From Lophium mytilinum (taxonomy: Eukaryota; Ascomycota; Dothideomycetes; Mytilinidiales; Mytilinidiaceae), in assembly GCA_010093605.1 (NCBI GenBank), contig MU004187.1:1914830-1978829 (forward strand): 64,000 nt of DNA, in the 5' to 3' direction. Below, piece after piece: positions 55,878 through 64,000 of the stretch (position 1 is its first letter; each line of letters opens with the position of its first letter). The translations under genes and the position numbers were made by a program. The notes beneath the pieces are model-generated. The model saw nothing but the letters and a program-made list of their open reading frames with translations, had not been told where the DNA came from and searched no databases.

Positions 55878-56481
55878 ATGTGGTAAGTTCTACATATCTC
55901 GCTGTTTCTAAGACCTCCGCTCATCATCGGGGACTTCGTATACTAACGCCTCGGCAGCAAACATATTCTGAACGCCCAAGTGTCCATCCGCTCGCCCTGC
56001 TGTACGTCCAGTTACCCTTCAAGTGGCATACTCCATTCTGACGACAAGCCCCAGGTCGCAAATGGTTCGACTGTGCGGAATGCCATGCCGAGACCCAAAA
56101 GCACCCCCTCATGCAGAGCTTCGACATGACCTTCGTGTGCAAGAAGTGCAAGAAGGCGTTCCGGAAGGATACACGAGAATTCGAAGACAGGTGCGCATGC
56201 CCAGTACACGATCCTTGGAGGAGGACATCATCTCATAGAACACAGTGACGAGTACTGCCCGCACTGCGACAACCACTTTGTGCTGGAGGCAAAAACTCCG
56301 AAGGCATCCCTCCAGGTCGAAAGCGAGGATGTGAGGGTAGATGCGCGGTAAGTCCAGCCCTCAGCACGCAGACGGACTGAAACTGATCGGATCCGCTAGC
56401 ATGCTGAAAGACGACCGCGTTAAACTGGAAGAACAGCGGACCATATTTGACGTTAGAGACGCGGCAGACCGGCTAGGTTGA
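55878..56481 (+). CDS. CHY zinc-finger protein (Hot13-like)
   Basis: 122 aa from five exons: 55878-55882 (only 5 nt, ATGTG), 55958-56001, 56055-56190, 56246-56347 and 56400-56481; introns are 52-75 nt and all phases agree. Spliced, it begins MCKHILNAQVSIRSPCC and continues RKWFDCAECHAETQ, FVCKKCKKAFRKD and DEYCPHCDNHFVLEAK. The Cys/His ladder is that of the CHY/CTCHY zinc module found in yeast Hot13, which helps keep small Tim chaperones zinc-free in the mitochondrial intermembrane space. Plant and animal members are E3 ligases with a RING, which is absent here. The short exon means any gene finder that ignores micro-exons would lose the true start. Divergent from the phosphatase, convergent with PRE6. 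Confidence 0.9.
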
Positions 56482-56822
56482 ACGACTTTCATGGACAGCC
56501 TCAGGGAGGTTGTTGAAGATAAGGAAGCATTGCTGCAGGGTAGCTACGGAGGAAGCATCCAATACCACTTGAAGCGGATCATGAACGGCTTGTGCCATGT
56601 TCAAAAGCATGAATGCCTGGAAGCCAGCTGAGTGGCCGAGAGCGAACGGCGAGATCATTCAAAGTAGCTTAATTGACGCTAGCTGAAGCTGTAAATTCAA
56701 ACAACCGCTCAATTGTGGGAGAGCAAGAGACTCTTTTGATACAGTACAGACCCAAGAAGGCTCCATTGATCCGGACGCCATGCTAGTTATGCAGGTCCTA
56801 CTACCTACTGCAGCATCGCTAA
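56482..56822. other. Convergent spacer, 0.34 kb
   Basis: 3' flanks of the CHY gene (+) and the proteasome gene (-). Nothing recognised. Confidence 0.45.
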
Positions 56823-57799
56823 CTACGAGCCTGAAGGTGCATCCCCAGCCGGACGAGTGAGTATTGCGGCGGTGCCGGTGCCTGGCGTGCGGCCTGGTCT
56901 CCTGCTGGCTGCCTCCTCTTGCTTCTCCGTGTTGATACTCTCAACGTACTTCTCAATGTCCTCGACTGCCAGCATCTCCAGCGGCTTGCCTGGTGCCATG
57001 ACCGCGATCTCGATATTCTTCGCTCCCGTCTGTACAACCTCAAGAAGCGACTTCACGGTCAGCTTGATAGTCTCCTCCCTGTCCATGTCTCCCTTGTGAT
57101 TTCGCTCCAGGAATTCCCGCACCGTTTTGCTCGATCGTCCGATAGCATTTGCCTTCCTAGTCCCAAGTCAGTCCTACACATGATCAGGCCATACCACTTG
57201 TGACGTACCATGCCGAGTAAATTCCTGATGGCTCCGTTTGGTATAGGCGCGGGGTCTTGTCATTCGGGTCGAAGCCGACGATGAGCGTACTGATCCCGAA
57301 TGGTCGAACACCACCGCTCTGGGTATATCTCTGTTGCACACCTGCGACGTACTTGGTGATGTATTCGATCGACACTGGATCCTCGACAGTCAATCGGTGG
57401 GACTGCGCTTCTAACCGCGCCTTGTCGACGAGGATTCGTGCATCTGCGTTAAGGCCGGCGAAGGCGAGCGCAACGTGGGTGTCGACCAAGCATATTTTTG
57501 AGGGTGTGATCCTAGTGTCTTGCAGCTTCATGGCAGACCTCTTCTCGCATCCCAGCACGACGATGTCCTTGCCCTTCACTCCCACCGCACAGGTTCCTAG
57601 GGACGGTTACTAAGACTTCACCGCAACTCTGAAGGTGGTAGTACCTCGTTTGACAGCTTCCAGAGCATACTCGACTTGGAAGACGTGGCCATCAGGGCTG
57701 AAGACTGTAGGCACCGATAGTATTAGCTTTTGAACTGTGTTGATATCCCAGAAAGCTTTCCAGCGTACCCGAAAGAGCTCGATCATATCCTGAAGCCAT
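56823..57799 (-). CDS. PRE6: 20S proteasome subunit alpha4 (Pre6/PSMA7)
   Basis: One of seven alpha subunits of the 20S core; it forms the gate ring of the proteasome. Exons are 57799-57769, 57704-57645, 57596-57209 and 57156-56823; introns of 64, 48 and 52 nt are in phase, giving 270 aa. The spliced start [20 protein letters not shown] carries the alpha-subunit signature (YDR..S.FSPDG...QVEYA..AV), followed by [20 protein letters not shown] and [20 protein letters not shown]. The details ([38 protein letters not shown]) match alpha4 rather than other alphas. The Lys/Glu-rich tail ([13 protein letters not shown]) is typical. It sits divergent from the 2-hydroxyacid dehydrogenase; no Rpn4 PACE site seen in between. 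Confidence 0.96.
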
Positions 57800-58288
57800 G
57801 GTGTGATGTGTGTCGCTGATGTGCTAGGTTGAGAGCAAGCTAGAGAATTACAGAATCGGCGGAGGAGGAAGACAGGTGTAGACGGTGAATAGCGCGGGTA
57901 TATGAAGCTGGGGAGAGCTTCCGCGTCGTGTTAGCCTGGCCGCCAAGGACGTTGAACAGCGAGGGTATGAAAGAAAGGGCACTCTAAACTATTGAAATGA
58001 ATTAGGTTTCGGGGAACTAGTCCATGCATCCCACCACGATACTGATCTCTCTATTTTATCTCATTGCTTGACTTCAGTGATTTTGCTATTAGTTCTAGCG
58101 ATTTGAGTCTTAGTCTTTGTCCTTGACCGTAGCCTGAGTCATTACACTAATTAATTCTACTAAATTCCCCCACTCTAGGATAAATACACCACTTTTTGCG
58201 TGATCGCCGCTCCGCGGCGGCTTCCTTTCGAGACGAGAGATTAAGTTCTCCTCTGTCCCCTCCCTCAGTTTCGCTGTTACTGTCCGTC
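57800..58288. promoter_or_regulatory. Divergent promoter, PRE6 / 2-hydroxyacid dehydrogenase
   Basis: Shared 489-bp 5' region of a proteasome gene and a mitochondrial dehydrogenase. It is AT-rich around 58030-58160. I looked for GGTGGCAAA (PACE) on both strands and did not find it. Confidence 0.5.
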
Positions 58289-60107
58289 ATGGCGAGCGTG
58301 TCAAGATTCTCATTGCCATTGCGGCGCTTGAGATGCTCTTCCGCCACCTCTCAGAAAACAAGTCGTTTACGGCCTGCAGCTCAAGTACGATGGACGACAG
58401 CTTCGACAGAACCTCACCAGGCAGACAAGAGTGGTGGGACGAAAGGAGCGTCAGCGCCTGCTAAGGTCGTCAAGTTCACCTCAGAGACGTACGAGCGTCA
58501 GGGAATCGTTCAATCAGTGACATTGTACTAATGTTATTGCAGGTATCCAGAGCTTAAACGAGACTCGAAATACTCTCAAATCACCCCCGAACATGTGCGA
58601 TTCTTCCAGGAGCTTCTCGGATCAGGATCTGCCGTTATAGATGGCCTCTCTACAGATGCAACAGATGACATCGAGCCGTTCAATAGCGATTGGATGCGCA
58701 AGTACCGCGGTCACTCCAAAGTGGTTCTCAAACCAGGGTCTACCGAGGAAGTCAGTAAAATACTCAAATACTGCAATAATAATATGCTGGCTGTTGTACC
58801 TCAAGGGGGCAATACTGGTCTCGTTGGAGGATCTGTTCCAGTGTTTGACGAGATTGTCATAAACCTACAGCGCATGACCAACATTCGATCATTCGATGAG
58901 GTATCTGGAATCTTGGTCGCCGATGCCGGAGTTGTTTTGGAGATCGCGGATAATTTCCTCGCTGAGAAGAATCATATATTCCCCTTGGACCTCGGCGCAA
59001 AAGGCTCTTGTCAAATCGGAGGGAATGTAGCTACCAACGCAGGAGGGCTTCGGCTTCTACGCTATGGAAGTCTTCACGGAAACGTTTTGGGCATTGAGGC
59101 CGTCTTGCCCGACGGCACCATAGTGGACGACCTAATAAAGCTACGAAAGAACAACACAGGCTACGACATCAAGCAGCTTTTTATCGGAGGCGAAGGCACC
59201 ATTGGCATAATCACTGCGATATCCATTTTGTGCCCTCAGAGGTCCTCAGCCCTAAATGTTGCTTATTTCGGCCTCGAGAGCTATGAAAAATGTCAGCAAG
59301 CGTTCCGTGAAGCAAAGTCTCAGCTTTCCGAGATCCTATCTGCTTTTGAACTCATGGACGGCCGAAGTCAGAAGCTGTTGAACAGAGCAACTGGTAGGAA
59401 ACTGCCACTGGAAGGAGAACATCCATTCTATTGCTTGATTGAAACAAGCGGGTCAAATAGTGACCATGATTCCGAGGTGCGTGTTGAATGATCTTGAGAC
59501 TGACCTTTGCTCATTGCTCATTGCTCGAATAGAAACTTACAAATTTCCTCGAACATGTCATGGAGTCAGAGATTGTGTCCGACGGCGTACTAGCGCAAGA
59601 TCAAACACAAATCCGAGACCTCTGGTCCTGTCGCGAAGGCATTCCCGAGTGCCTCGGTCACTGGGGAGGCGTGTACAAATACGATTTGTCTATTCCCATC
59701 TCTTCGATGTATGAGATCGTCAATGACGTCCGCGATCGAATGACGGAAGCCGGCCTCATTGGAGACGATGATGCCCATCCCGTTGTCGATGTAGTCGGGT
59801 ACGGACACATGGGGGATTCAAACGTCCATTTGAATATACCCGTACGAAGATATGACAAGAAAGTCGAAAAAGCATTGGAGCCATTTGTATATGAATGGGT
59901 ACAAGGAAAGTACGGTAGTATCAGTGCTGAGCACGGACTCGGCATTCAAAAGAAGCCTTACATTGGGTACAGCCGGAGTGACACCATGATCAAGCTCATG
60001 AAGCAGATCAAGGATCTCTATGATCCGGTAAGCACAATCTTTGAAAAGGCGAAGCCATCGCTAATGTTGACTAGAATGGGATCATGAACCCTTACAAGTA
60101 TCTATAA
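58289..60107 (+). CDS. FAD-linked D-2-hydroxyglutarate / D-lactate dehydrogenase (DLD2-type)
   Basis: Mitochondrial flavoenzyme oxidising D-2-hydroxyacids. Exons are 58289-58488, 58543-59476, 59533-60027 and 60075-60107; introns are 47-56 nt and in phase, giving 553 aa. The N-terminus (MASVSRFSLPLRRLRCSSAT) is a strong mitochondrial presequence. The FAD-binding domain shows VVPQGGNTGLVGGSVPVFDE and IGGNVATNAGGLRLLRYGSL; the C-terminal FAD-oxidase domain shows VVGYGHMGDSNVHLNIPV and GSISAEHGLG, with the metal-binding His residues. Length and motifs match D-2-hydroxyglutarate dehydrogenase (yeast Dld2/Dld3) more than classical D-lactate:cytochrome c reductase; the substrate is not provable from sequence. 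The last exon adds only NGIMNPYKYL. Confidence 0.94.
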
Positions 60108-60594
60108 AAGTGCATCAGGCAGGCCACTTATCACAATTGAGGGTTCTGTATGCATTCATCCGCCAATATAATACTTCTCAGTTCTCTGGTAACGTCACCT
60201 GTTCTGCTTCCTCTTCCTAAGCCATCTGCGTTGACACGCCCACTACTTTTGACGCTTCTTACGTTCAGGCATCTTGTGAGGCTAGAGGCTGGTATCCGTT
60301 ATCCCGTTGAGAAATTCAACACCTGTGCGTGCGCCGGTATTGTCGCCATTTCTCCTATTTTTGTGACTCTTGCGTGGAAGAGGTAGGATTCGGAGTAGAA
60401 GCTACCGAATCCTAAAGACCGCTGCGAAGACCTCCAAGGTGTCCTTTCTTCTCGGTGTCCGTGGCAAGAATTTAAGCAAATTTGCTTTAAAAGTAGGTAG
60501 TGTTCTATTGCAACTAACTTCAAATAACCGTCAAAGACCACAATGCTCCTATGTATGATTGTTCTTACATGCAGGTTAAAAGCTGATCCTATTT
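60108..60594. other. Convergent spacer, 0.49 kb
   Basis: 3' flanks of the 2-hydroxyacid dehydrogenase (+) and amidohydrolase (-) genes. Nothing recognised. Confidence 0.45.
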
Positions 60595-61635
60595 TCATTC
60601 TGCAAGCAATGCTGTCGCGTTCTTTTCGTAAATCTCCGCTCGTTCCTCTTCGTTGAACAGATCTTCGAGCCCATCCTTCATCCGCTCCGCGAAGTTCTTG
60701 ACAAACGGTGTTTGTGTGAACGGAAAATCACTTCCATACAGCAGTCGGCGATGGTCAATATTGTAACCCTCGAGTAAAGCCTTCAACTGTCCACTCCCAC
60801 CTTTGTCTCCCGCAAATACAAAGCCAGCCAGATCGAAATAAAATTGCCGTGCCACAGCTCCGCGAACCTCTTGGTCAACCAACACGGGTCCAGCCGGCAC
60901 GACGGAAGAGAAGCCGATGAAACGTGAGAGTACAGGTGGCAGACATCCTCCGGAGTGAGGGATGATAAAGCGAATGTTCGGACAACGGGCCACAGTGCCA
61001 CTCAAGAAGAGATTCGTTACCGCGCGTGCCGTGTCAAAGAAGAATTCGTACATCGGGATCGGATGTTTGGCAGCAAGTGGAGTCGCGTTGACCAGTGTAG
61101 GTGGCTCCGAGGCGGAGTTTTGGCAGATTACGCAAGGCATAGTAGGATGGATGAACACTCTCGCCTTCAACCTGTCCAATTCCTGGAACACTGAGTCGAA
61201 GATGTCAGAGCCTAAGTAGTTTCCGTGGTAGTTGGTCAGGAGACCAAACCCGTCTGCCCCCTCTTCTTTAGCCTTCTTAATCTCCTCAAAGGTAGCATCA
61301 ATGTCTGGCAGTGGTAGAGCGGCCCAGTAGCCAAATTTGTCTGGGTGGTCACGCTTTAGAGACGCGGCATACGAGTTGCAGAAGCGCGTCAAGCGTATAT
61401 TGAGGGCGTTGTCTTTGGCGTTGATGTTTGTCCCTGGAGAGCTGATGCTCAGGATCGATTTGGTGACATTTGCTTTCTTCATCATCTCAAGGTGGCCTTC
61501 GAGAGACCACGTCGGTATGGCTGGCATTCCATCAGGCTTCGAGTGGCCATTCTTTCGAAGCTCGTCGCAGTACTCAGGAGGAAGGAAGTGAGAGTGGACG
61601 TCTATCCGTGGTGGTAGCTGAGAATCATCGCCCAT
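60595..61635 (-). CDS. ACMSD-like amidohydrolase (amidohydrolase-2 family decarboxylase)
   Basis: 346 aa, single exon. It begins MGDDSQLPPRIDVHSHFLPP; the HxH at the end of strand 1 (VHSHF), the second His (VFIHPTMP), the third (FIIPHSGGCLPP) and the Asp of LLYGSDFPFTQ form the mononuclear metal site of the amidohydrolase-2 group. Closest families by motif are 2-amino-3-carboxymuconate-6-semialdehyde decarboxylase and the fungal o-pyrocatechuate/salicylate/6-methylsalicylate decarboxylases; the choice among them cannot be made by eye. No signal peptide, so cytosolic. The frame is open upstream to 61788, adding a hydrophobic 51-residue leader, but the start at 61635 matches the family. It is divergent from the folate gene with no evident functional link. 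Confidence 0.9.
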   Translation of the reverse strand: MGDDSQLPPRIDVHSHFLPPEYCDELRKNGHSKPDGMPAIPTWSLEGHLEMMKKANVTKSILSISSPGTNINAKDNALNIRLTRFCNSYAASLKRDHPDKFGYWAALPLPDIDATFEEIKKAKEEGADGFGLLTNYHGNYLGSDIFDSVFQELDRLKARVFIHPTMPCVICQNSASEPPTLVNATPLAAKHPIPMYEFFFDTARAVTNLFLSGTVARCPNIRFIIPHSGGCLPPVLSRFIGFSSVVPAGPVLVDQEVRGAVARQFYFDLAGFVFAGDKGGSGQLKALLEGYNIDHRRLLYGSDFPFTQTPFVKNFAERMKDGLEDLFNEEERAEIYEKNATALLAE

Positions 61636-61992
61636 TGTCTGATGTTTGTAGTCTTTGTTGATTATATTCTTGATGCTTGAGTAGTTTGGTTCGGAGAGCA
61701 CCAGCAGCCTCAAAATCAGATATGTAATCCGGATCGCAGGAACAACGGGGCACCTGGACTTATATAGCAGAATTAATGCACACTGCATCCACTAAGCATG
61801 CACACCTGGCGCCACTACATTTCGGTGAATGGATCTACCCGCCGCTGCCCCACTACCCCTCTGCCTCCGATCCCTTCCCCGATGCCGCCGCCGTCGACGT
61901 GTGTCACTCACAACTCCGTCCTCGAGTTATGACCTTTATAACCGCCACCCCACCCCCCACAACACCCGACCGCTGCATACGAGGTCGCCAGG
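61636..61992. promoter_or_regulatory. Divergent promoter, amidohydrolase / MTHFR
   Basis: 357-bp shared 5' region, C-rich around 61830-61980. I found no TGACTCA-type cross-pathway (CpcA/Gcn4) site. Part may code an N-terminal extension of the amidohydrolase. Confidence 0.45.
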
Positions 61993-64000
61993 ATGGAGAA
62001 GGTTACGGATAAGATTGCCGCCCTGCCCAGCGATGCGCACTACTTCTCGCTGGAGTTCTTCCCGCCGAAAACGGCCATGGTAGGCATTCTCTAGCCACAA
62101 AAACCTTTTAGCGGCGTTGGCGATCAATTGACACGTCTCCACAGGGTTTTGCAAACCTCCAGAACCGACTGGAGCGCATGTCCCGGGCGCTGCGTCCGCT
62201 CTTCGTGACGGTAACGTGGGGTGCCGGCGGTTCCACAGCCACCAAGTCTCTCGAGCTCGCCGAAATCTGCCAGCGCCAATTGGGCCTGACGACATGTCTG
62301 CATCTGACCTGCACGAACATGAGCCGCTCCCTTGTGGACGACGCGTTGGAACAAGCAAAGGCGCTGGGCATTCGCAATATCCTAGCGTTGCGGGGAGACG
62401 CGCCTAGGAGCGAGGAATACCGCAATGAAGAGAAGCCCGAAGAGGAGGACTCGAACAATGACTTCACCTGGGCTATAGATCTGGTGCGCTATATTCGCAA
62501 GCAATATGGAGACTACTTCTGCATTGGCGTGGCTGCGTATCCCGAGGGCCACTCCGATCAGTCACATCCGCAAGACCAGGATCCGCTCTTCGACTTACCC
62601 TACCTAGTGGAGAAAACAAAGGCCGGGGCAGACTTCATAATGACACAACTGTTCTTTGATGTCGAGGCGTTTGACAAGTTTGAGAAGCTGCTGAGAGAGC
62701 ATGAGTCAGGGGTCTTCAAGACAATACCCATAATACCCGGTTTGATGCCGATCCAGAGCTATCAGATCCTACGGAGAGTCACCAAGCTGAGTCATGCGAA
62801 GCTGCCAGATAAGTTGCTCACTCGACTGGATGCCGTAAAGGGCGACGACGAACTGGTTAAGCAGGTTGGAGTGGAGATCTTGAGCGAAGTAATAGATCAC
62901 GTCAAGACAACCCCCAGTCCAGTGAGGAGAGGTTTTCATTTCTACACCTTGAATCTGGAGAAGGCGGTAGCACACATTTTAGAACGATGTCACCTCATAC
63001 CTCCAATTCAGCCAGACGAGGATGAAGCTGTGGCTGTGGACTTCTCCAAAGACTTTGTGCCTCCTGAGGGCGCGCTGAAATCAAAGCACCGACGAAGGGT
63101 GTCTTCTGTCAACTCTGGGCCCCGTAATCGCGTAGTTGTGGAGACGCACACCAAATCAAGCAATACCAGCTTTGAAGCACGAGAGGACGAGGCAGGTGTA
63201 CCACGAGACCCAATCAACACGAGAGCAAATACTCTTGCAATTTCAGAAGGAGAGGGTTCATTAGGACGGGAAGCTACTTGGGATGATTTCCCGAACGGAC
63301 GATGGGGTGACGCAAGATCGCCAGGTACGAAAACTAACTCTTTAACTTAGTCTCAAGCCAAGAAAGTTTACTGATATTTATAGCATTCGGCGAAATCGAT
63401 GGATATGGTCCTAGTCTTCACCTACCTACACCCCAGGCCTTGAAGCTATGGGGCCATCCAGTCACCGTTGAAGAAGTTTCGAATATATTCAGACGCCACA
63501 TATCCGGTGACCTAGACGCCCTACCATGGAGTGAGGAGGGGCTGAATCCTGAAACTAACACCATTCGTAACGAACTTCTTCGCCTGAACGGTAAGGGTTG
63601 GTGGAGCGTGGCCAGTCAGCCTGCAGTAAACGGTCTCAAGAGCACTGACCCTATCTTTGGGTGGGGACCAAGAAATGGCTTCGTCTTTCAAAAGGTACGT
63701 TCTTTTAGCCATGACAGTGCTTGTGTTTGCTAATGACAACACTCTAGCCCTTCGTCGAACTATTCATCCCGTCAGCAGACTGGTTCAAGCTACAAGCGCG
63801 CTTGGACCAGACCGACCAGATGACCTACTTTGCAGGAAACAAAGCAGGCCATTTTTCGGCGTCGAACGAAGAATCAGTGAACCCCGTCACGTGGGGCACA
63901 TTCGCTGGGAAGGAGTGAGTTCCTCAACACTTACGGCTTAGTCCTATAGACTGCATGAAAAGATTCTAACATAAGAACAGGATTATCACCCCCACAATTG
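61993..64000 (+). CDS. Methylenetetrahydrofolate reductase, 5' part
   Basis: Reduces 5,10-methylene-THF to 5-methyl-THF for methionine synthesis. Exons are 61993-62079, 62145-63324, 63384-63694, 63748-63914 and 63981 to beyond the window; introns are 53-66 nt and in phase. The N-terminal FAD/TIM-barrel domain shows HYFSLEFFPPKTAMGFANL, LFVTVTWGAGGSTATKSLEL, LALRGDAPRSEEY and ADFIMTQLFFDVEAFDKF. Then comes a long linker (about residues 295-395, SKHRRRVSSVNSGPRN to PNGRWGDARSP) rich in Ser, Arg and acidic residues, as in eukaryotic enzymes that are phosphorylated there. The C-terminal regulatory (S-adenosylmethionine-binding) domain starts at about 410 (GHPVTVEEVSNIFRRHI, GWWSVASQPAVNGLKS). Fungi usually have two paralogues (MET12, MET13); I cannot say which this is. 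The 3' end lies past 64000. Confidence 0.95.

Noticed and set aside
57800-58288. Rpn4-type PACE element upstream of the proteasome gene
   Set aside because: GGTGGCAAA was not found on either strand by eye; a looser version cannot be claimed.
1-64000. Searched for a biosynthetic gene cluster, mobile element, starship-like cargo or prokaryote-derived insertion
   Set aside because: Gene content is scattered housekeeping with native-looking introns and even composition; no transposase, reverse transcriptase, integrase, polyketide or peptide synthase, or terminal repeats recognised.

Overview
The window is nuclear DNA of a filamentous ascomycete (Pezizomycotina; Dothideomycetes is my best guess from the style of the small and BTB proteins, but the sequence alone does not prove the class). 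The evidence is dense protein-coding genes on both strands, introns mostly 45-85 nt with GT..CTAAC/CTGAC..AG signals, and fungal-type proteins: an orotidine-phosphate decarboxylase with the filamentous-fungal insertion, a FET3/FTR1 iron-uptake pair, an HDA2/3-type chromatin protein and a CHY zinc-finger protein. I see no transposon, virus-derived element, CRISPR array or rRNA. Almost all genes needed splicing by eye; exon limits given below are frame-checked predictions, not transcript evidence.

Layout. 1-4 kb: the 3' end of a vacuolar carboxypeptidase Y gene, a broken NmrA-like gene and a small spliced membrane-protein gene. 4-9 kb: a possible 46-aa zinc-ribbon protein, a von Willebrand A-domain protein and a BTB protein. 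9-15 kb: a LigB/DODA-type extradiol dioxygenase, a small nuclear-looking protein with a probable 38-nt GC-AG intron, and pyrG/URA3. 15.7-20.5 kb: multicopper ferroxidase (FET3) and iron permease (FTR1), divergently transcribed from a 1.4-kb promoter holding six exact ATCWGATAA GATA-factor sites, the hallmark of SreA-type iron repression. 21.2 kb: an intron-containing tRNA, read as Arg(UCG), with a Pol III terminator. 22-29 kb: a PhoD-like phosphatase, then TRM61 and cysteinyl-tRNA synthetase head to head. 29.5-35.1 kb: a large DDX60-like Ski2-family helicase. 35.6-41 kb: two acidic disordered proteins of similar architecture. 41.5-44.1 kb: a second BTB protein and a 3'-truncated NCS1 permease pseudogene. 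45-48.6 kb: a chromodomain + HDA2/3 protein. 49.9-55.3 kb: a GFA/CENP-V-fold protein and a beta-propeller + inositol 5-phosphatase protein. 55.9-64 kb: CHY zinc-finger protein, proteasome alpha4, D-2-hydroxyacid (D-2-hydroxyglutarate/D-lactate) dehydrogenase, an ACMSD-like amidohydrolase and the 5' part of methylenetetrahydrofolate reductase.

How the genes work together. The only clear functional module is FET3-FTR1, the reductive high-affinity iron uptake complex. The rest is mainly housekeeping: tRNA modification and charging, proteasome, folate, pyrimidine and 2-hydroxyacid metabolism, and chromatin. I found no convincing new system. The items most worth a second look are the GATA-site array, the extremely short introns and exons, the PIN-like N-terminus suggested for the DDX60 homologue, the two small cryptic genes, and the two decaying genes.
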